A DNA stretch of 64,000 nucleotides. It comes from Cytophagales bacterium (lineage in GTDB: Bacteria > Bacteroidota > Bacteroidia > Cytophagales > Cyclobacteriaceae). Made by a program: the position numbers and the translations under genes. Below, piece after piece: positions 19,287-27,880 of the stretch. Where the stretch lies: NCBI GenBank assembly GCA_022360875.1, contig JAKSBZ010000101.1, forward strand, positions 1-64,000, read 5' to 3'. The number at the start of each line of letters is the position of its first letter. Within the stretch, counting starts at the first letter, position 1. The notes below the pieces were generated by a model. The model did no database searches and was not told the origin of the DNA. It was given only the letters and a program-made list of their open reading frames with translations.

Positions 19287-20018
19287 ATGGAACAAGTCTA
19301 CAGCCGGTACACACCGCAAGATCAAAAAATCTGGAAAATTCTTTTTGACCGCCAAATCAAACTGCTGCAACATAGCGCAGCCCGGGAATACCTGAAAGCT
19401 CTCCGAACCATTGGCTTTTCCGACACCATTCCGCGCTACACCGAACTGAACCAACAGCTTACCCAGCACACCGGCTGGAGCATCCATGTCGTACCGGGAC
19501 TTATTGAAGTTGACAAGTTTTTCAAACTGCTTTCTCAAAGGAAATTCAGCGCATCAACTTGGCTCCGGGGCATCGACCAGCTGGATTACCTGCAGGAGCC
19601 TGACATGTTTCATGATATTTTCGGCCATGTCCCGCTGATCACCAACCCTTTTTACGCCGATTTCATGCAGGCTTTCGGAGCTATGGGCGTAAAATACTAC
19701 CAATATCCGCAAGCCGTTAAAATGCTGCAAAACCTCTACTGGTACACTATCGAGTTCGGGCTGATCAAAGAAAACGGAAACACCAGGATTTACGGAGCCG
19801 GCATTCTTTCTTCGCCGGAAGAAACCGCCTACTCCCTTTCAGATAAACCTAAGCATTATCCTTTCGATCTCGCCACAATCTTCGACACTGATTTCTACAT
19901 TGACCGGCTTCAGGAACACTATTTCGTTATCGAAAGCCTTGAACAACTTTTCAACAGCATTGAAGAAATGGAAAAAATGATGGAGGAAAGATGCAAAGCC
20001 ATGGAAACAAGAAGTTGA
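19287..20018 (+). CDS. phhA: Phenylalanine 4-monooxygenase
   Basis: A monomer-type aromatic amino acid hydroxylase of about 243 residues that converts phenylalanine to tyrosine with tetrahydropterin and O2. The iron triad is visible: two His in DMFHDIFGHVPL and Glu in YWYTIEFGL. It lacks the regulatory ACT domain of animal enzymes, as usual in bacteria. The frame opens at 19266, but the ATG at 19287 fits family length better. It is divergent from the tyrosine-degradation run, feeding it with tyrosine (a transaminase for the next step is not in the window). The 3' end overlaps lspA by 28 bases. Confidence 0.95.
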   Translation: MEQVYSRYTPQDQKIWKILFDRQIKLLQHSAAREYLKALRTIGFSDTIPRYTELNQQLTQHTGWSIHVVPGLIEVDKFFKLLSQRKFSASTWLRGIDQLDYLQEPDMFHDIFGHVPLITNPFYADFMQAFGAMGVKYYQYPQAVKMLQNLYWYTIEFGLIKENGNTRIYGAGILSSPEETAYSLSDKPKHYPFDLATIFDTDFYIDRLQEHYFVIESLEQLFNSIEEMEKMMEERCKAMETRS

Positions 20019-20509
20019 ACAAGAAAAAAGTTATTAAGCAGCTCAGCCTTATCGCCGGACTGACCACGGCGGATCTGCTGTCAAAGGCCTGGGCCGACCG
20101 TTTCCTGAGCATTTACGACAAAAAGCCGGTCATTCCCGGCTTCTTTGATCTTTGGCTGGCGGAAAACACCGGCATCTCGTACAGTCTGCTGGCCCGCCTG
20201 CCCAGCTCTTTAGCTCCCTGGCTCATTTACCTTCCATCCTTTGTTATCATTCTTTTCGTATTTTTCCGGCTGCGGAGGTTCAACCAGCTCGGTCTCCGGC
20301 CAGCGGGGCTGCTTATGTTTTTAAGCGGAGCGCTCGGCAATTTATTAAACCGGCTGGCCAATGGAAAAGTGACTGATTTTCTCTATTTTCACGTTTTGAA
20401 CACTCAGGGCTACCCTATTCTGAATTTTGCCGATCTGCTTGTCGGTGCGGGAACTCTGCTGTGGATTTACCAAGAACTGACCCACAGAAGCAAACTCAGA
20501 AACATCTAA
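19991..20509 (+). CDS. lspA: Lipoprotein signal peptidase (signal peptidase II)
   Basis: A 172-residue inner-membrane aspartyl peptidase that removes signal peptides from prolipoproteins. The two catalytic aspartates are visible in NLLNRLANGKVTDFLYF and LNFADLLVGAG, and NTGISYSLL is the usual N-x-G-x-x-F-like stretch. About four membrane segments are predicted by eye. The ATG at 19991 is preceded by GGAGG four bases upstream, inside the end of phhA; the 28-base overlap suggests coupled translation of two genes with unrelated roles. Confidence 0.9.
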   Translation: MQSHGNKKLNKKKVIKQLSLIAGLTTADLLSKAWADRFLSIYDKKPVIPGFFDLWLAENTGISYSLLARLPSSLAPWLIYLPSFVIILFVFFRLRRFNQLGLRPAGLLMFLSGALGNLLNRLANGKVTDFLYFHVLNTQGYPILNFADLLVGAGTLLWIYQELTHRSKLRNI

Positions 20510-20542
20510 GCCTGAGGCTCCAGGGACAAAGAATAATACCGA

Positions 20543-21109
20543 ATGACTACGTCGAAGATAACCAAATTCACTTTTACTATCCTGCTTGCTGTATTTTTTA
20601 TCAACTCCTGCAGCAAATACTGTCTTGATGAAATTCTCTATGTATGGGAGGGCTTTACTCTGAATGCAAAAACGCAGAAAAAACCAGTGCTGAAAGCCGG
20701 AGAAATCATACGGTACGACTCGCTTGAATATTTCGTGCAGCTGAAGGAAAAGCTTTCGGACTCCGAAGATTCGGGCTGCGAGCCGTTCTACTACACGGAA
20801 GACAAAATCACGGAGCTAAAGGTCACCGGCAACAAAAACTACAATCTGGATTTCGAATCCAACGAGCTCAATGACTGGGTGCACTCAGTCTACGGTACCG
20901 ATACGATTACTGTGGGAAGCCTGATCAACCGGCTGAATGCGAACGCCTCTAACCAGCTCGGCCAGTCATTTTACTTTATCATGGACACTACTCCGAGCGC
21001 AGATATCCGGGATTTTAAACTGAAAATTGAATTGGTGAAAAATTTCCGCGACACATTAAGCGTGACTTCTGTACCGCTTACGATTCTGAGCGTAGAAGAA
21101 ATGAACTAA
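20543..21109 (+). CDS. Hypothetical lipoprotein
   Basis: A 188-residue protein with a lipoprotein signal peptide; the lipobox INSC puts the lipidated Cys near residue 23. The mature part is polar with scattered acidic residues and no domain I recognise. It starts 33 bases after lspA in the same direction, so it may share that transcript. Function unknown. Confidence 0.75.
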   Translation: MTTSKITKFTFTILLAVFFINSCSKYCLDEILYVWEGFTLNAKTQKKPVLKAGEIIRYDSLEYFVQLKEKLSDSEDSGCEPFYYTEDKITELKVTGNKNYNLDFESNELNDWVHSVYGTDTITVGSLINRLNANASNQLGQSFYFIMDTTPSADIRDFKLKIELVKNFRDTLSVTSVPLTILSVEEMN

Positions 21110-21417
21110 CAATATTCCTTGTCGAAAAAAAAACTGTTGCGCACTGCAAACGCCACCATAACAAACAATTTCCCTAGCCCCATTCATTGCAGCAACCCAC
21201 TTCAGCTGCCGATTGGTTAACTCGTTTACTGGCTCTGTTTTCAAAACCGGAGAAACAAAGCTGTTTCTCTGCATCAATTTTTACCTCCGAGCATACCGCT
21301 TCTTCCTGATGCATTTCCTGAAACAAAGCCTCTTACTCTAGAGAAAAGACCTCTAACAAAAAGGCAAAAAAAAACCTGGTGAAAAGATCACCAGGCTTAA
21401 TCTATTAGAATTCAGAA
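21110..21417. other. 308-bp convergent intergenic region
   Basis: No supported gene. It holds the terminator of the exbD operon (21365-21395) and an 8-bp hairpin GAGAAACA/TGTTTCTC (21250-21269) with a later T-run near 21278 that may end the lipoprotein transcript on the plus strand. Confidence 0.55.
21365..21395 (-). terminator. Intrinsic terminator of the exbB-exbD operon
   Basis: Perfect 8-bp stem CCTGGTGA (21375-21382) with TCACCAGG (21388-21395), loop of five, followed on the minus strand by a run of T (A-run at 21366-21374). Confidence 0.9.
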
Positions 21418-21882
21418 TTATCTTAGATTCGATTTCTTCACTGTTGTGTAAAGCAACTTCAGGGCATTGGCTTCTTTCAGTTCTTCCTGAACGTCGGTAA
21501 TAATACCCATCTTAGCCTCTTTACTTACTTTCATCGAAATCGTAATTCGGTTTCTGTCCGCTTCAGACATTTTGTCTCTCTGCTGCGAAACCCACTGAAC
21601 GATTCCCTCCGGCTCAATCAGTACGTCATTCACCTGAATTTTTGGTTCAGCACCGTGAGAACCGGTTTCTCTCGGCGTACCAATATACAAGTAACTTACC
21701 AATGACTTCTTCTCTACTTTGCTCAGCTCAGTTGCCTGAGGAAGCTTCTGCCTTACCATTATGTTGTCGTTTCTCATTACAGTAGTTACCATAAAGAAGA
21801 ACAACAGCATGAAAATAATATCCGGCAAAGCTGAAGTAGGAATTTCCGGATCTTCTTTACCTTTCTTCTTAAACTTTGACAT
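21418..21882 (-). CDS. exbD: ExbD/TolR-family biopolymer transport protein
   Basis: A 154-residue protein with one N-terminal membrane segment (about residues 17-37, LPDIIFMLLFFFMVTTV). The conserved membrane Asp of ExbD proteins is at PDIIFML. The rest is periplasmic. With ExbB it forms the proton channel that energises TonB (or a gliding/secretion motor). It is the last gene of a four-gene run and lies 5 bases after a second exbD; pairs of different ExbD proteins are common in Bacteroidota. Confidence 0.93.
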   Translation of the reverse strand: MSKFKKKGKEDPEIPTSALPDIIFMLLFFFMVTTVMRNDNIMVRQKLPQATELSKVEKKSLVSYLYIGTPRETGSHGAEPKIQVNDVLIEPEGIVQWVSQQRDKMSEADRNRITISMKVSKEAKMGIITDVQEELKEANALKLLYTTVKKSNLR

Positions 21883-21887
21883 AATAC

Positions 21888-22442
21888 TTATTTTCCTGGT
21901 TCAGCAATTGAAATTTGTCTCGGGAAATTCTTACGCGCCCTGTCGTACTTGTCTTTATCAGCAGGGTTCTTCAGATCCAAATTTCTGAACTGCTCTGCTG
22001 TAATGCCCACGCGCGAAGCGTAGATTTCATTGTACGCACGGTTTACCACATCCAGAATCTCGATGTAAAGCTCGTAGCTTGTACCGCGGTTCACCTTAAC
22101 TGACACCACCGCATCCTTAGGACTATCCGACAACTCCGGGTTTCTGCCATTATTCAACAAAAACTCCTGAATTTTTGGAACAAGATCGTCCAATGACTTT
22201 TCCCAAGGTTCTTTTTCAACAAGCACGCGGTCCGCAGAGTTCGCATTGATGTTGAAAAGGTTTTTCTCTTTCTTCTTGATATCCTGCTCTTGGTTATCCT
22301 GTTTTGGAGGCAGTTTTAGAAACAATCCCTTTTCAGATGCAATTGTCGTTGTCACCAAGAAGAAGATCAAGAGCAAGAAAGCAATATCGGCCGTTGAGCC
22401 TGAGTTCACTTCCGTCTTTTGTCTATTTTTCTTTCGTGCCAT
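21888..22442 (-). CDS. exbD: ExbD/TolR-family biopolymer transport protein (second copy)
   Basis: A 184-residue ExbD protein with a basic start (MARKKNRQK), one membrane segment (about 17-36, TADIAFLLLIFFLVTTTI) containing the conserved Asp, and a periplasmic domain with a longer C-terminal extension ending near ARKNFPRQISIAEPGK. It differs clearly from the downstream copy, so they are probably distinct subunits of one complex. It follows the small membrane protein gene by 5 bases. Confidence 0.93.
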   Translation of the reverse strand: MARKKNRQKTEVNSGSTADIAFLLLIFFLVTTTIASEKGLFLKLPPKQDNQEQDIKKKEKNLFNINANSADRVLVEKEPWEKSLDDLVPKIQEFLLNNGRNPELSDSPKDAVVSVKVNRGTSYELYIEILDVVNRAYNEIYASRVGITAEQFRNLDLKNPADKDKYDRARKNFPRQISIAEPGK

Positions 22443-22447
22443 ATCAA

Positions 22448-22792
22448 TTACTTGAAGACGTTTCTAATATTCGAAATCAAAATTCCGAAAAATGATACGA
22501 TAATCATTATATAAGTAGTGTTCAAAAGTCCTCCGATGAACTTCGAACGGGATGGTGTTAAAGCAAATTTAGTTGCATATTCCACGCTTACCTCGTCAGT
22601 GGCAAAACCATAACCGATCGCAAAGATCACAGCCACAACCGCCAGTCCTATTGCTCCGCCAACGAAACTCTTAGGGTTTTTGGCGATCTGAATAAGAGGC
22701 AACAAAATCGCGGCAGCCAACGCCACAATGAAACATACATATGCGATGTTTAACACAACTTCAGCAAATAAATTAGCCGATTCAGTATCCAT
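22448..22792 (-). CDS. Small integral membrane protein of the ExbB/ExbD operon
   Basis: A 114-residue protein with three likely membrane segments (about 15-37, 44-64 and 92-110). I do not recognise a characterised family, but small membrane proteins of this size sit between exbB and exbD in many Bacteroidota operons, so a structural or assembly role in the proton channel is inferred from context only. It lies 59 bases after exbB and 5 bases before exbD. Confidence 0.8.
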   Translation of the reverse strand: MDTESANLFAEVVLNIAYVCFIVALAAAILLPLIQIAKNPKSFVGGAIGLAVVAVIFAIGYGFATDEVSVEYATKFALTPSRSKFIGGLLNTTYIMIIVSFFGILISNIRNVFK

Positions 22793-22851
22793 AATCCTCT
22801 GGTTTTAAGGTTAAACAAAATTTTCACTAAAAAACAGGCTGGAAAAGCCTA

Positions 22852-23688
22852 TTACTTTTTAGTCAAGTTGTGGTGTACCAGAAGGTCTACCAAAGAGATA
22901 GAAGCATCTTCCATAGAGTTCACCAATGAATCAACCTTAGACACACAGTAGTTGTAGAACAACTGAAGGATTACCGCTACGATAAGACCGCCTACTGTAG
23001 TCAAAAGGGCTACTTTAATACCACCCGCTACAACTGTAGGAGAAATGTCACCCGCTGCCTGGATATCATCAAACGCACCGATCATACCGATTACAGTACC
23101 CATGAAACCCAACATCGGAGCCAAAGAGATAAACAAAGAGATCCAAACCAATCCTTTTTCCAGACGGCCCATTTCAACTGATCCGTAAGAAATAATTGAT
23201 TTTTCCACCATGTCGATACCTTCTGAGTATCTCATCAAACCTTGAGTAAAGATAGATGCAACAGGTCCTCTCTTGTTACGTGTAACTTCTTTAGCAGCTT
23301 CTACGCCGCCAGCGTTCAATGCATCTTCCACTTCAGCCAACAGCTTTTTAGTGTTAGTTGTAGCAAGGTTCAAAGTAATAATTCTCTCGATAGAAACTGC
23401 AAGTCCCAGGATCAAACAAATCACAACGATACCCATAAACTCAGCACCGCCTTCAATGAATTTGTCTTTGATCACGTAACGCAACTCCTCAGGAGCTTCA
23501 GCCTCAACAGCAGTTTCGTCCGCAGCCGGCGTGCCAGTTTCGATAGTGGCAGCAGGAGTGCTTTCAGAAGCGCTATCAACTTGCTCAGTAGCCGCACCTT
23601 TTTCAGTTTCACCATCTTGAGCGAATGCAGCTGTTGAAATACCGAAAGACATCACTCCGGCAACCAATAAAGCGAATAACTTTTTCAT
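22852..23688 (-). CDS. exbB: MotA/TolQ/ExbB proton-channel family protein
   Basis: A 278-residue ExbB-type proton-channel subunit. It has an N-terminal signal-like segment (1-23), then a low-complexity Ala/Glu/Thr-rich linker (about 24-68), a first channel segment near 80-100 (FMGIVVICLILGLAVSIERI), and two C-terminal membrane segments with the conserved LGFMGTVIGMIGAF stretch. Together with the ExbD proteins it converts the proton gradient into mechanical work for TonB. It is first in its operon and starts 70 bases after tRNA-Ser on the same strand. Confidence 0.93.
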   Translation of the reverse strand: MKKLFALLVAGVMSFGISTAAFAQDGETEKGAATEQVDSASESTPAATIETGTPAADETAVEAEAPEELRYVIKDKFIEGGAEFMGIVVICLILGLAVSIERIITLNLATTNTKKLLAEVEDALNAGGVEAAKEVTRNKRGPVASIFTQGLMRYSEGIDMVEKSIISYGSVEMGRLEKGLVWISLFISLAPMLGFMGTVIGMIGAFDDIQAAGDISPTVVAGGIKVALLTTVGGLIVAVILQLFYNYCVSKVDSLVNSMEDASISLVDLLVHHNLTKK

Positions 23689-23758
23689 AGTTCAGTCGTT
23701 AAAGTAAATTCTGATATTCTAGATTAAAGTGTTACAATAATAATTTTCAACAAATCTG

Positions 23759-23846
23759 CAGAGAGGAAGGGATTCGAACCCTCGGTACCCTTTTGGGGCA
23801 CACCCGCTTTCCAGGCGAGCACCTTCAGCCACTCGGTCACCTCTCT
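23759..23846 (-). tRNA. tRNA-Ser(GGA)
   Basis: An 88-nt class II tRNA read on the minus strand. The acceptor stem AGAGAGG/CCTCTCT pairs perfectly; the anticodon stem CTCGC/GCGGG encloses loop CTGGAAA with anticodon GGA; there is a long variable arm around GCCCCAAAAGGGTAC and a T-loop TTCGAAT. G is the discriminator; CCA is not encoded. Decodes UCC/UCU serine codons. Confidence 0.97.
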
Positions 23847-23937
23847 AGAATGCACACATTAAAAAAACATCGTGAACACAAATAAATTAATAAAAATCCC
23901 TTTATGCAAGTACTCAGAAGTTTTTTCCACTAAAAGT

Positions 23938-25014
23938 TTAGGACATTTCCCCGCTTATCGGAACACTCAGCCATTTTTTCACTTGTTCGCGGTCTTTGAT
24001 GTTGCCCAAAAGGTACATCATCTTTGTAACCGCCGCTTCGGTCGTTAAATCACTGCCTCCTATTACGCCTATCCGGTCCAGATCGGAGCTAGTTGCGTAC
24101 CTGCCCTGTACAACCTTTCCACCCGCGCACTGCGAGACATTCAGGACAATAACCCCGCGGTTAATAGCCTCCTCCAGCGCCTGGATAAACCACGGCTCGG
24201 TAGGCGCGTTTCCTGAACCAAAGCTCTCGATAATCACTCCCTTAAGACCATGAATCGCCAAAATCGATTCCACCACTTGCTGGCTAATCGCCGGAAATAT
24301 CCGAAGCACAACCACATTCTGATCAAATTCCGTATTGAATTCCAATAGAGCGTACGGATTGTATGGCGCAATAGCTTCCCTGTTGTACTCAATCGTTATC
24401 CCCGTGCGGGCCAATGGCGGATAGTTTTCGGATTCAAAAGCCGCAAAAAGCGAACTTTTCTCTTTCTGTGCGCGGTTACCCCGAAACAGCTTGTAATCAA
24501 AAAAAATACAGACCTCGGGCACCACCGGGAAGTCGCCTTCGTATGTGGACGCAATCTCGATAGCCGTCAGCAAATTCACCCGAGCATCGGTGCGGCGTGC
24601 GCCGATAGGCAGCTGCGCTCCCGTAAAAATTACCGGCTTATTGATTCCCTTCAGAATATAACTGAGCGCCGAAGCGCTGTAAGCCATCGTATCGGTGCCG
24701 TGCAGCACCACAAAGCCGTCATACTGCTGGTAGTTTTCTTTAATGATATAAGCAATGCTAACCCAGTCCTCAGGCTTGATGTTGGAGGAATCCAGCGTTA
24801 CGGGAAAAGAGATAACCGTCAGCCCTACATCCAGGGTGTTCAGCTCAGGCACTCTGTCCAAAATTTCATTGAAACGCATCGGCACCAGCGCGCCTGTCAC
24901 ATCCTTCACCATCCCCAGCGTCCCTCCCGTATACACGATAAGCACATTGCGCGAAGAGATTCCGGTTTTGGAAACTATTTTAGTAATTCGATATTTTCTT
25001 TCAAAAGCCGGCAT
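23938..25014 (-). CDS. ansA: Type I L-asparaginase
   Basis: A 358-residue asparaginase/glutaminase-family enzyme hydrolysing asparagine to aspartate and ammonia. Both active-site threonine motifs are seen: VLIVYTGGTLGMV near the N-terminus and VVLHGTDTMAYSASAL. No signal peptide, so the cytoplasmic type I form. I chose the ATG at 25014, which lies inside the last codons of tatD (14-base overlap), over the longer frame to 25092, because the added residues look like out-of-frame tatD sequence. Confidence 0.93.
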   Translation of the reverse strand: MPAFERKYRITKIVSKTGISSRNVLIVYTGGTLGMVKDVTGALVPMRFNEILDRVPELNTLDVGLTVISFPVTLDSSNIKPEDWVSIAYIIKENYQQYDGFVVLHGTDTMAYSASALSYILKGINKPVIFTGAQLPIGARRTDARVNLLTAIEIASTYEGDFPVVPEVCIFFDYKLFRGNRAQKEKSSLFAAFESENYPPLARTGITIEYNREAIAPYNPYALLEFNTEFDQNVVVLRIFPAISQQVVESILAIHGLKGVIIESFGSGNAPTEPWFIQALEEAINRGVIVLNVSQCAGGKVVQGRYATSSDLDRIGVIGGSDLTTEAAVTKMMYLLGNIKDREQVKKWLSVPISGEMS

Positions 25015-25780
25015 CTTTAAAGAGTCGTTTTGCATTTTCCGTCGTAAGTTCTCCCAGTTTCTCCACAGACATCTCTCTAAGGTCTGCCACACGCTGCGCT
25101 ATGTGCGCCAAGTAAGAAGGCTCGTTCCTTTTTCCTCGAAAAGGAACCGGCGCCAGATAAGGCGAATCGGTCTCCAGCACAATTCTGTCCAGAGGCAAAT
25201 GCGGAATCACTTTGTCCATTCCTCCGTTTTTAAAGGTGCTCACACCTCCAAGCCCCAGGTAAAAGTCCAGCTCGGCAGCCTTCTCGGCCTCTTCCACGCC
25301 TCCGGTAAAACAATGAAACACCCCCGTCAGTTTTTCGTCCTTGTGCTCCTTCAGTAATCGGTAAGTTTCCTCAAACGAATCACGGCAATGAATAACAACT
25401 GGAAGTCCGTACTTTTTTGCCAGTTCCACCTGAAGCCCCAGTGCCTCAGTCTGGATTTTCTGCGTGCTTTTGTCCCAGTACAAATCCATCCCGATCTCTC
25501 CGACCGCCGCAAATGCTCTCTTTTTCAGCCATTCCTCCACCCAGGCCACCTGCTCAAGATAGCGTTCCTCAACGTGGCACGGATGAATCCCGATCATCGG
25601 CACACAAAAGCCCGGATATTTTCTTTCCACCTCCAGCATATGCTCCGCCGAGTCTTCGTCAATATTGGGCAAATATACCCTCGCAACCCCTTCCTGCTTG
25701 CTGCGCGCAATCACTGCATCCAAATCCTCCGAAAACTGCTCTCCGAAAATATGAGCGTGTGTATCAATAAGTTGTAGCAT
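25001..25780 (-). CDS. TatD-family metal-dependent hydrolase
   Basis: A 259-residue TIM-barrel hydrolase of the TatD DNase family. Metal ligands are readable: DTHAH near the start, GEIGMDLYW, VIHCRDSF, FHCFTGG and ETDSPYLAP near the end. Members act as 3'-5' exonucleases or D-aminoacyl-tRNA-related hydrolases; the exact role is not set by sequence. It overlaps ansA by 14 bases, so they are coupled. Confidence 0.93.
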   Translation of the reverse strand: MLQLIDTHAHIFGEQFSEDLDAVIARSKQEGVARVYLPNIDEDSAEHMLEVERKYPGFCVPMIGIHPCHVEERYLEQVAWVEEWLKKRAFAAVGEIGMDLYWDKSTQKIQTEALGLQVELAKKYGLPVVIHCRDSFEETYRLLKEHKDEKLTGVFHCFTGGVEEAEKAAELDFYLGLGGVSTFKNGGMDKVIPHLPLDRIVLETDSPYLAPVPFRGKRNEPSYLAHIAQRVADLREMSVEKLGELTTENAKRLFKDAGF

Positions 25781-25899
25781 AATCCTGTCTCAATTTTTCA
25801 TCTTCACCGACAGAAACACTTGCCTTCTGCCCGAAAAAAACTTCGTTTGTCCTGCAAAATATCCTATTGAACCCAGATCTCAAAGTGATGTCTGGATTT

Positions 25900-25927
25900 C
25901 TTGATTATTACAAATTTAATAATCAAG
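25900..25927. repeat. 11-bp AT-rich inverted repeat upstream of tatD
   Basis: CTTGATTATTA (25900-25910) is followed after six bases by its perfect reverse complement (25917-25927). It lies in the 209-bp gap between the deacetylase 3' end and the tatD start, so it could be a weak terminator or an operator. Confidence 0.5.
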
Positions 25928-25989
25928 CATCTCTTCAATAGTTTTCAGCATTACTAATTTCAAAAAATCGAGCGCATATTTAATAATTT

Positions 25990-26634
25990 TCAATTACACC
26001 AACAGGGCAAAGCAGAAAAACAAAAGCCCTTGTTCTTAAAAAATTTCATATAGGCGGGCAATACTTTAAGTAAATTTTTTCTTGCTTTAAGACTATCATG
26101 AAAAACAACCAGCGAGCCCGCATCCGTAATTCTGCAGGACTTTTTCAGGCACTTTGCCGAAGACAACGACGCATCATAGTCCGCCGTCAGCACATCCCAC
26201 ATAACCACTCGCCTGTCAGGCAAAACCGCTTTCAGCTGCGAAGGCTTGATGCGGCCGTGCGGCGGGCGGAAAAGTTTTGTGCGCACGCCCGTCACTTCCT
26301 CAATAGCTTTATCGCATAAGTCTATGTTTTCCAAATAACGGTCGTTGGCCGTCTCCCAGCCTTTTAAATGGTTGTAAGTATGGTTACCGATGCTGTGGCC
26401 CCGGGCCACAACTTCCCGGGCAATATGCGGGTAACGCCGGACATTTTCTCCCACCCAAAAAAAAGTAGCCTTCGCGCTGTGTCTGTCCAATAAATCCAGC
26501 ACAAAAGGCGTCATTTCCGGAATGGGTCCGTCGTCGAAAGTAAGGAATATCTCCTTCTTGTCGGTCACAATATCCCACACACAGCCGGAGACGCATTTTT
26601 TTAAAAATTCAGGGGTTTTAAGAGGAAAAATCAT
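25990..26634 (-). CDS. Polysaccharide deacetylase (NodB-type) family protein
   Basis: A 214-residue carbohydrate esterase family 4-like protein. The motifs are in order: TFDDGP (catalytic and metal Asp), SIGNHTYNH (two metal His), RPPHGR, and a C-terminal VVFHDS. It would remove N-acetyl groups from a glycan such as peptidoglycan or an exopolysaccharide. No signal peptide is evident. It starts 15 bases after the phosphatase gene, in an operon with a glycosyltransferase and a membrane protein, hinting at envelope glycan metabolism. Confidence 0.92.
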   Translation of the reverse strand: MIFPLKTPEFLKKCVSGCVWDIVTDKKEIFLTFDDGPIPEMTPFVLDLLDRHSAKATFFWVGENVRRYPHIAREVVARGHSIGNHTYNHLKGWETANDRYLENIDLCDKAIEEVTGVRTKLFRPPHGRIKPSQLKAVLPDRRVVMWDVLTADYDASLSSAKCLKKSCRITDAGSLVVFHDSLKARKNLLKVLPAYMKFFKNKGFCFSALPCWCN

Positions 26635-26649
26635 ATTGGGATTCTCAAA

Positions 26650-27873
26650 CTAAACAGAAGTTCCTACAGCACAGGAAAGCATAGTTACGTCGTCATCGTA
26701 CTGATCGTCTCCTTTGTGTTCTTCAACACGCTGCTGCAGTTTGGAGTGCATATCCGGAAGTTTTTCCGACCAGTGATCCAAAAGGAAACCCAGCAAACGC
26801 TCCTGTCCAAACTCCTCGCCGTCTTCGTTGAAGCATTCGGTGAGCCCGTCGGTATAGCAAAACAGCTTGAACTCTTCAAGATTCTCCACTTTGCCCACAT
26901 TCAAAAAAGGCAGCGGCTGAAAGAACCCCAACACGGTTGATCCTTTTTCAAGCAATTCAGCCTTCCGGTTTTCACCGAACAGAACCGGCGGATTGTGCCC
27001 CGAATTCACATAGGAAAGCACCTTGGAGTCTTTGTCATACTTGGCAATAAAAAAAGTAATAAAGCTTTCATTGCCGCCCTTGTGCAGCTGCCAGTTCACT
27101 TCCTCGACAATCTCCTTCAAACAGCTGGTTTTCCGAACAATCGTCTGCAATGATGCCTGGAAATTGGACATTAGCAAAGCCGCGGGAATGCCTTTTCCGG
27201 ACACATCGGCAATGCACAAAATAAACTGATCGTTTTCCAGGGGGAAAAAATCGTAATAGTCGCCTCCTACTGAATGGTGCGGACTGTAATGCGCCACAAC
27301 CTTCAGATCCTCCTCATCGGGAAGGCTTTTGGGCAGCAGCAGCTGCTGCACGTTGGCGGCGATTTCCAGCTCCTTATTAAGCAACTGCTGGTTTATTTGC
27401 TTGCGCGCCAGCTTTTTGTTTTCAATCGCCACGATGATAATATTGCTGAGCGCCTGCACAAAATTGGTGTTGACGTGTTCTCCCTGCTCTTCTAATGGTT
27501 TACCAGTAAGAAAAACTACGGCAAGCAGCTGTTTCTTGTGGGCTACAGGTATTGCACGGTCAAACTCTGCAAATGCGTGAGAAAAAGAATCAATATCCAG
27601 ATGCGATGTATGGTCAGCGTCATAAGGCACGCTCTCCAGCGAAACATCAAAGAAATCACAGTCTGTACCGAAATTCACTTTGCAGGCCCACGCTTTGTCT
27701 TTCACAAAAAGCGCAAGCTTGTCAATGTTCAGGTTTGCCCGAAGCGTGAAGTCATAAATCTTGTACAACAATTCCTCCGGCAGATTATTATTAATCGCCT
27801 GAGTAATCTCCAAGAGGGAGTTCAACTCCAGCTCTTTGAGCTTAAACTTATTTTCTGCCGAAAAAACACTCAT
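26650..27873 (-). CDS. PP2C/SpoIIE-type protein serine phosphatase with GAF-like domain
   Basis: A 407-residue RsbU-like phosphatase. The N-terminal part (about 10-165) looks like a GAF-type sensor domain, a short coiled coil joins it (about 150-185), and the C-terminal SpoIIE/PP2C domain (about 190-400) carries SVGGDYYDFF, IADVSGKGIPAALLMS, YVNSGHNPP, FCYTDGLTE and DDDVTMLSCAV. Such enzymes dephosphorylate anti-sigma-factor antagonists in partner-switching. No cognate anti-sigma or STAS gene is adjacent. It sits in a tight minus-strand operon. Confidence 0.93.
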   Translation of the reverse strand: MSVFSAENKFKLKELELNSLLEITQAINNNLPEELLYKIYDFTLRANLNIDKLALFVKDKAWACKVNFGTDCDFFDVSLESVPYDADHTSHLDIDSFSHAFAEFDRAIPVAHKKQLLAVVFLTGKPLEEQGEHVNTNFVQALSNIIIVAIENKKLARKQINQQLLNKELEIAANVQQLLLPKSLPDEEDLKVVAHYSPHHSVGGDYYDFFPLENDQFILCIADVSGKGIPAALLMSNFQASLQTIVRKTSCLKEIVEEVNWQLHKGGNESFITFFIAKYDKDSKVLSYVNSGHNPPVLFGENRKAELLEKGSTVLGFFQPLPFLNVGKVENLEEFKLFCYTDGLTECFNEDGEEFGQERLLGFLLDHWSEKLPDMHSKLQQRVEEHKGDDQYDDDVTMLSCAVGTSV

Positions 27874-27880
27874 GTAAATC

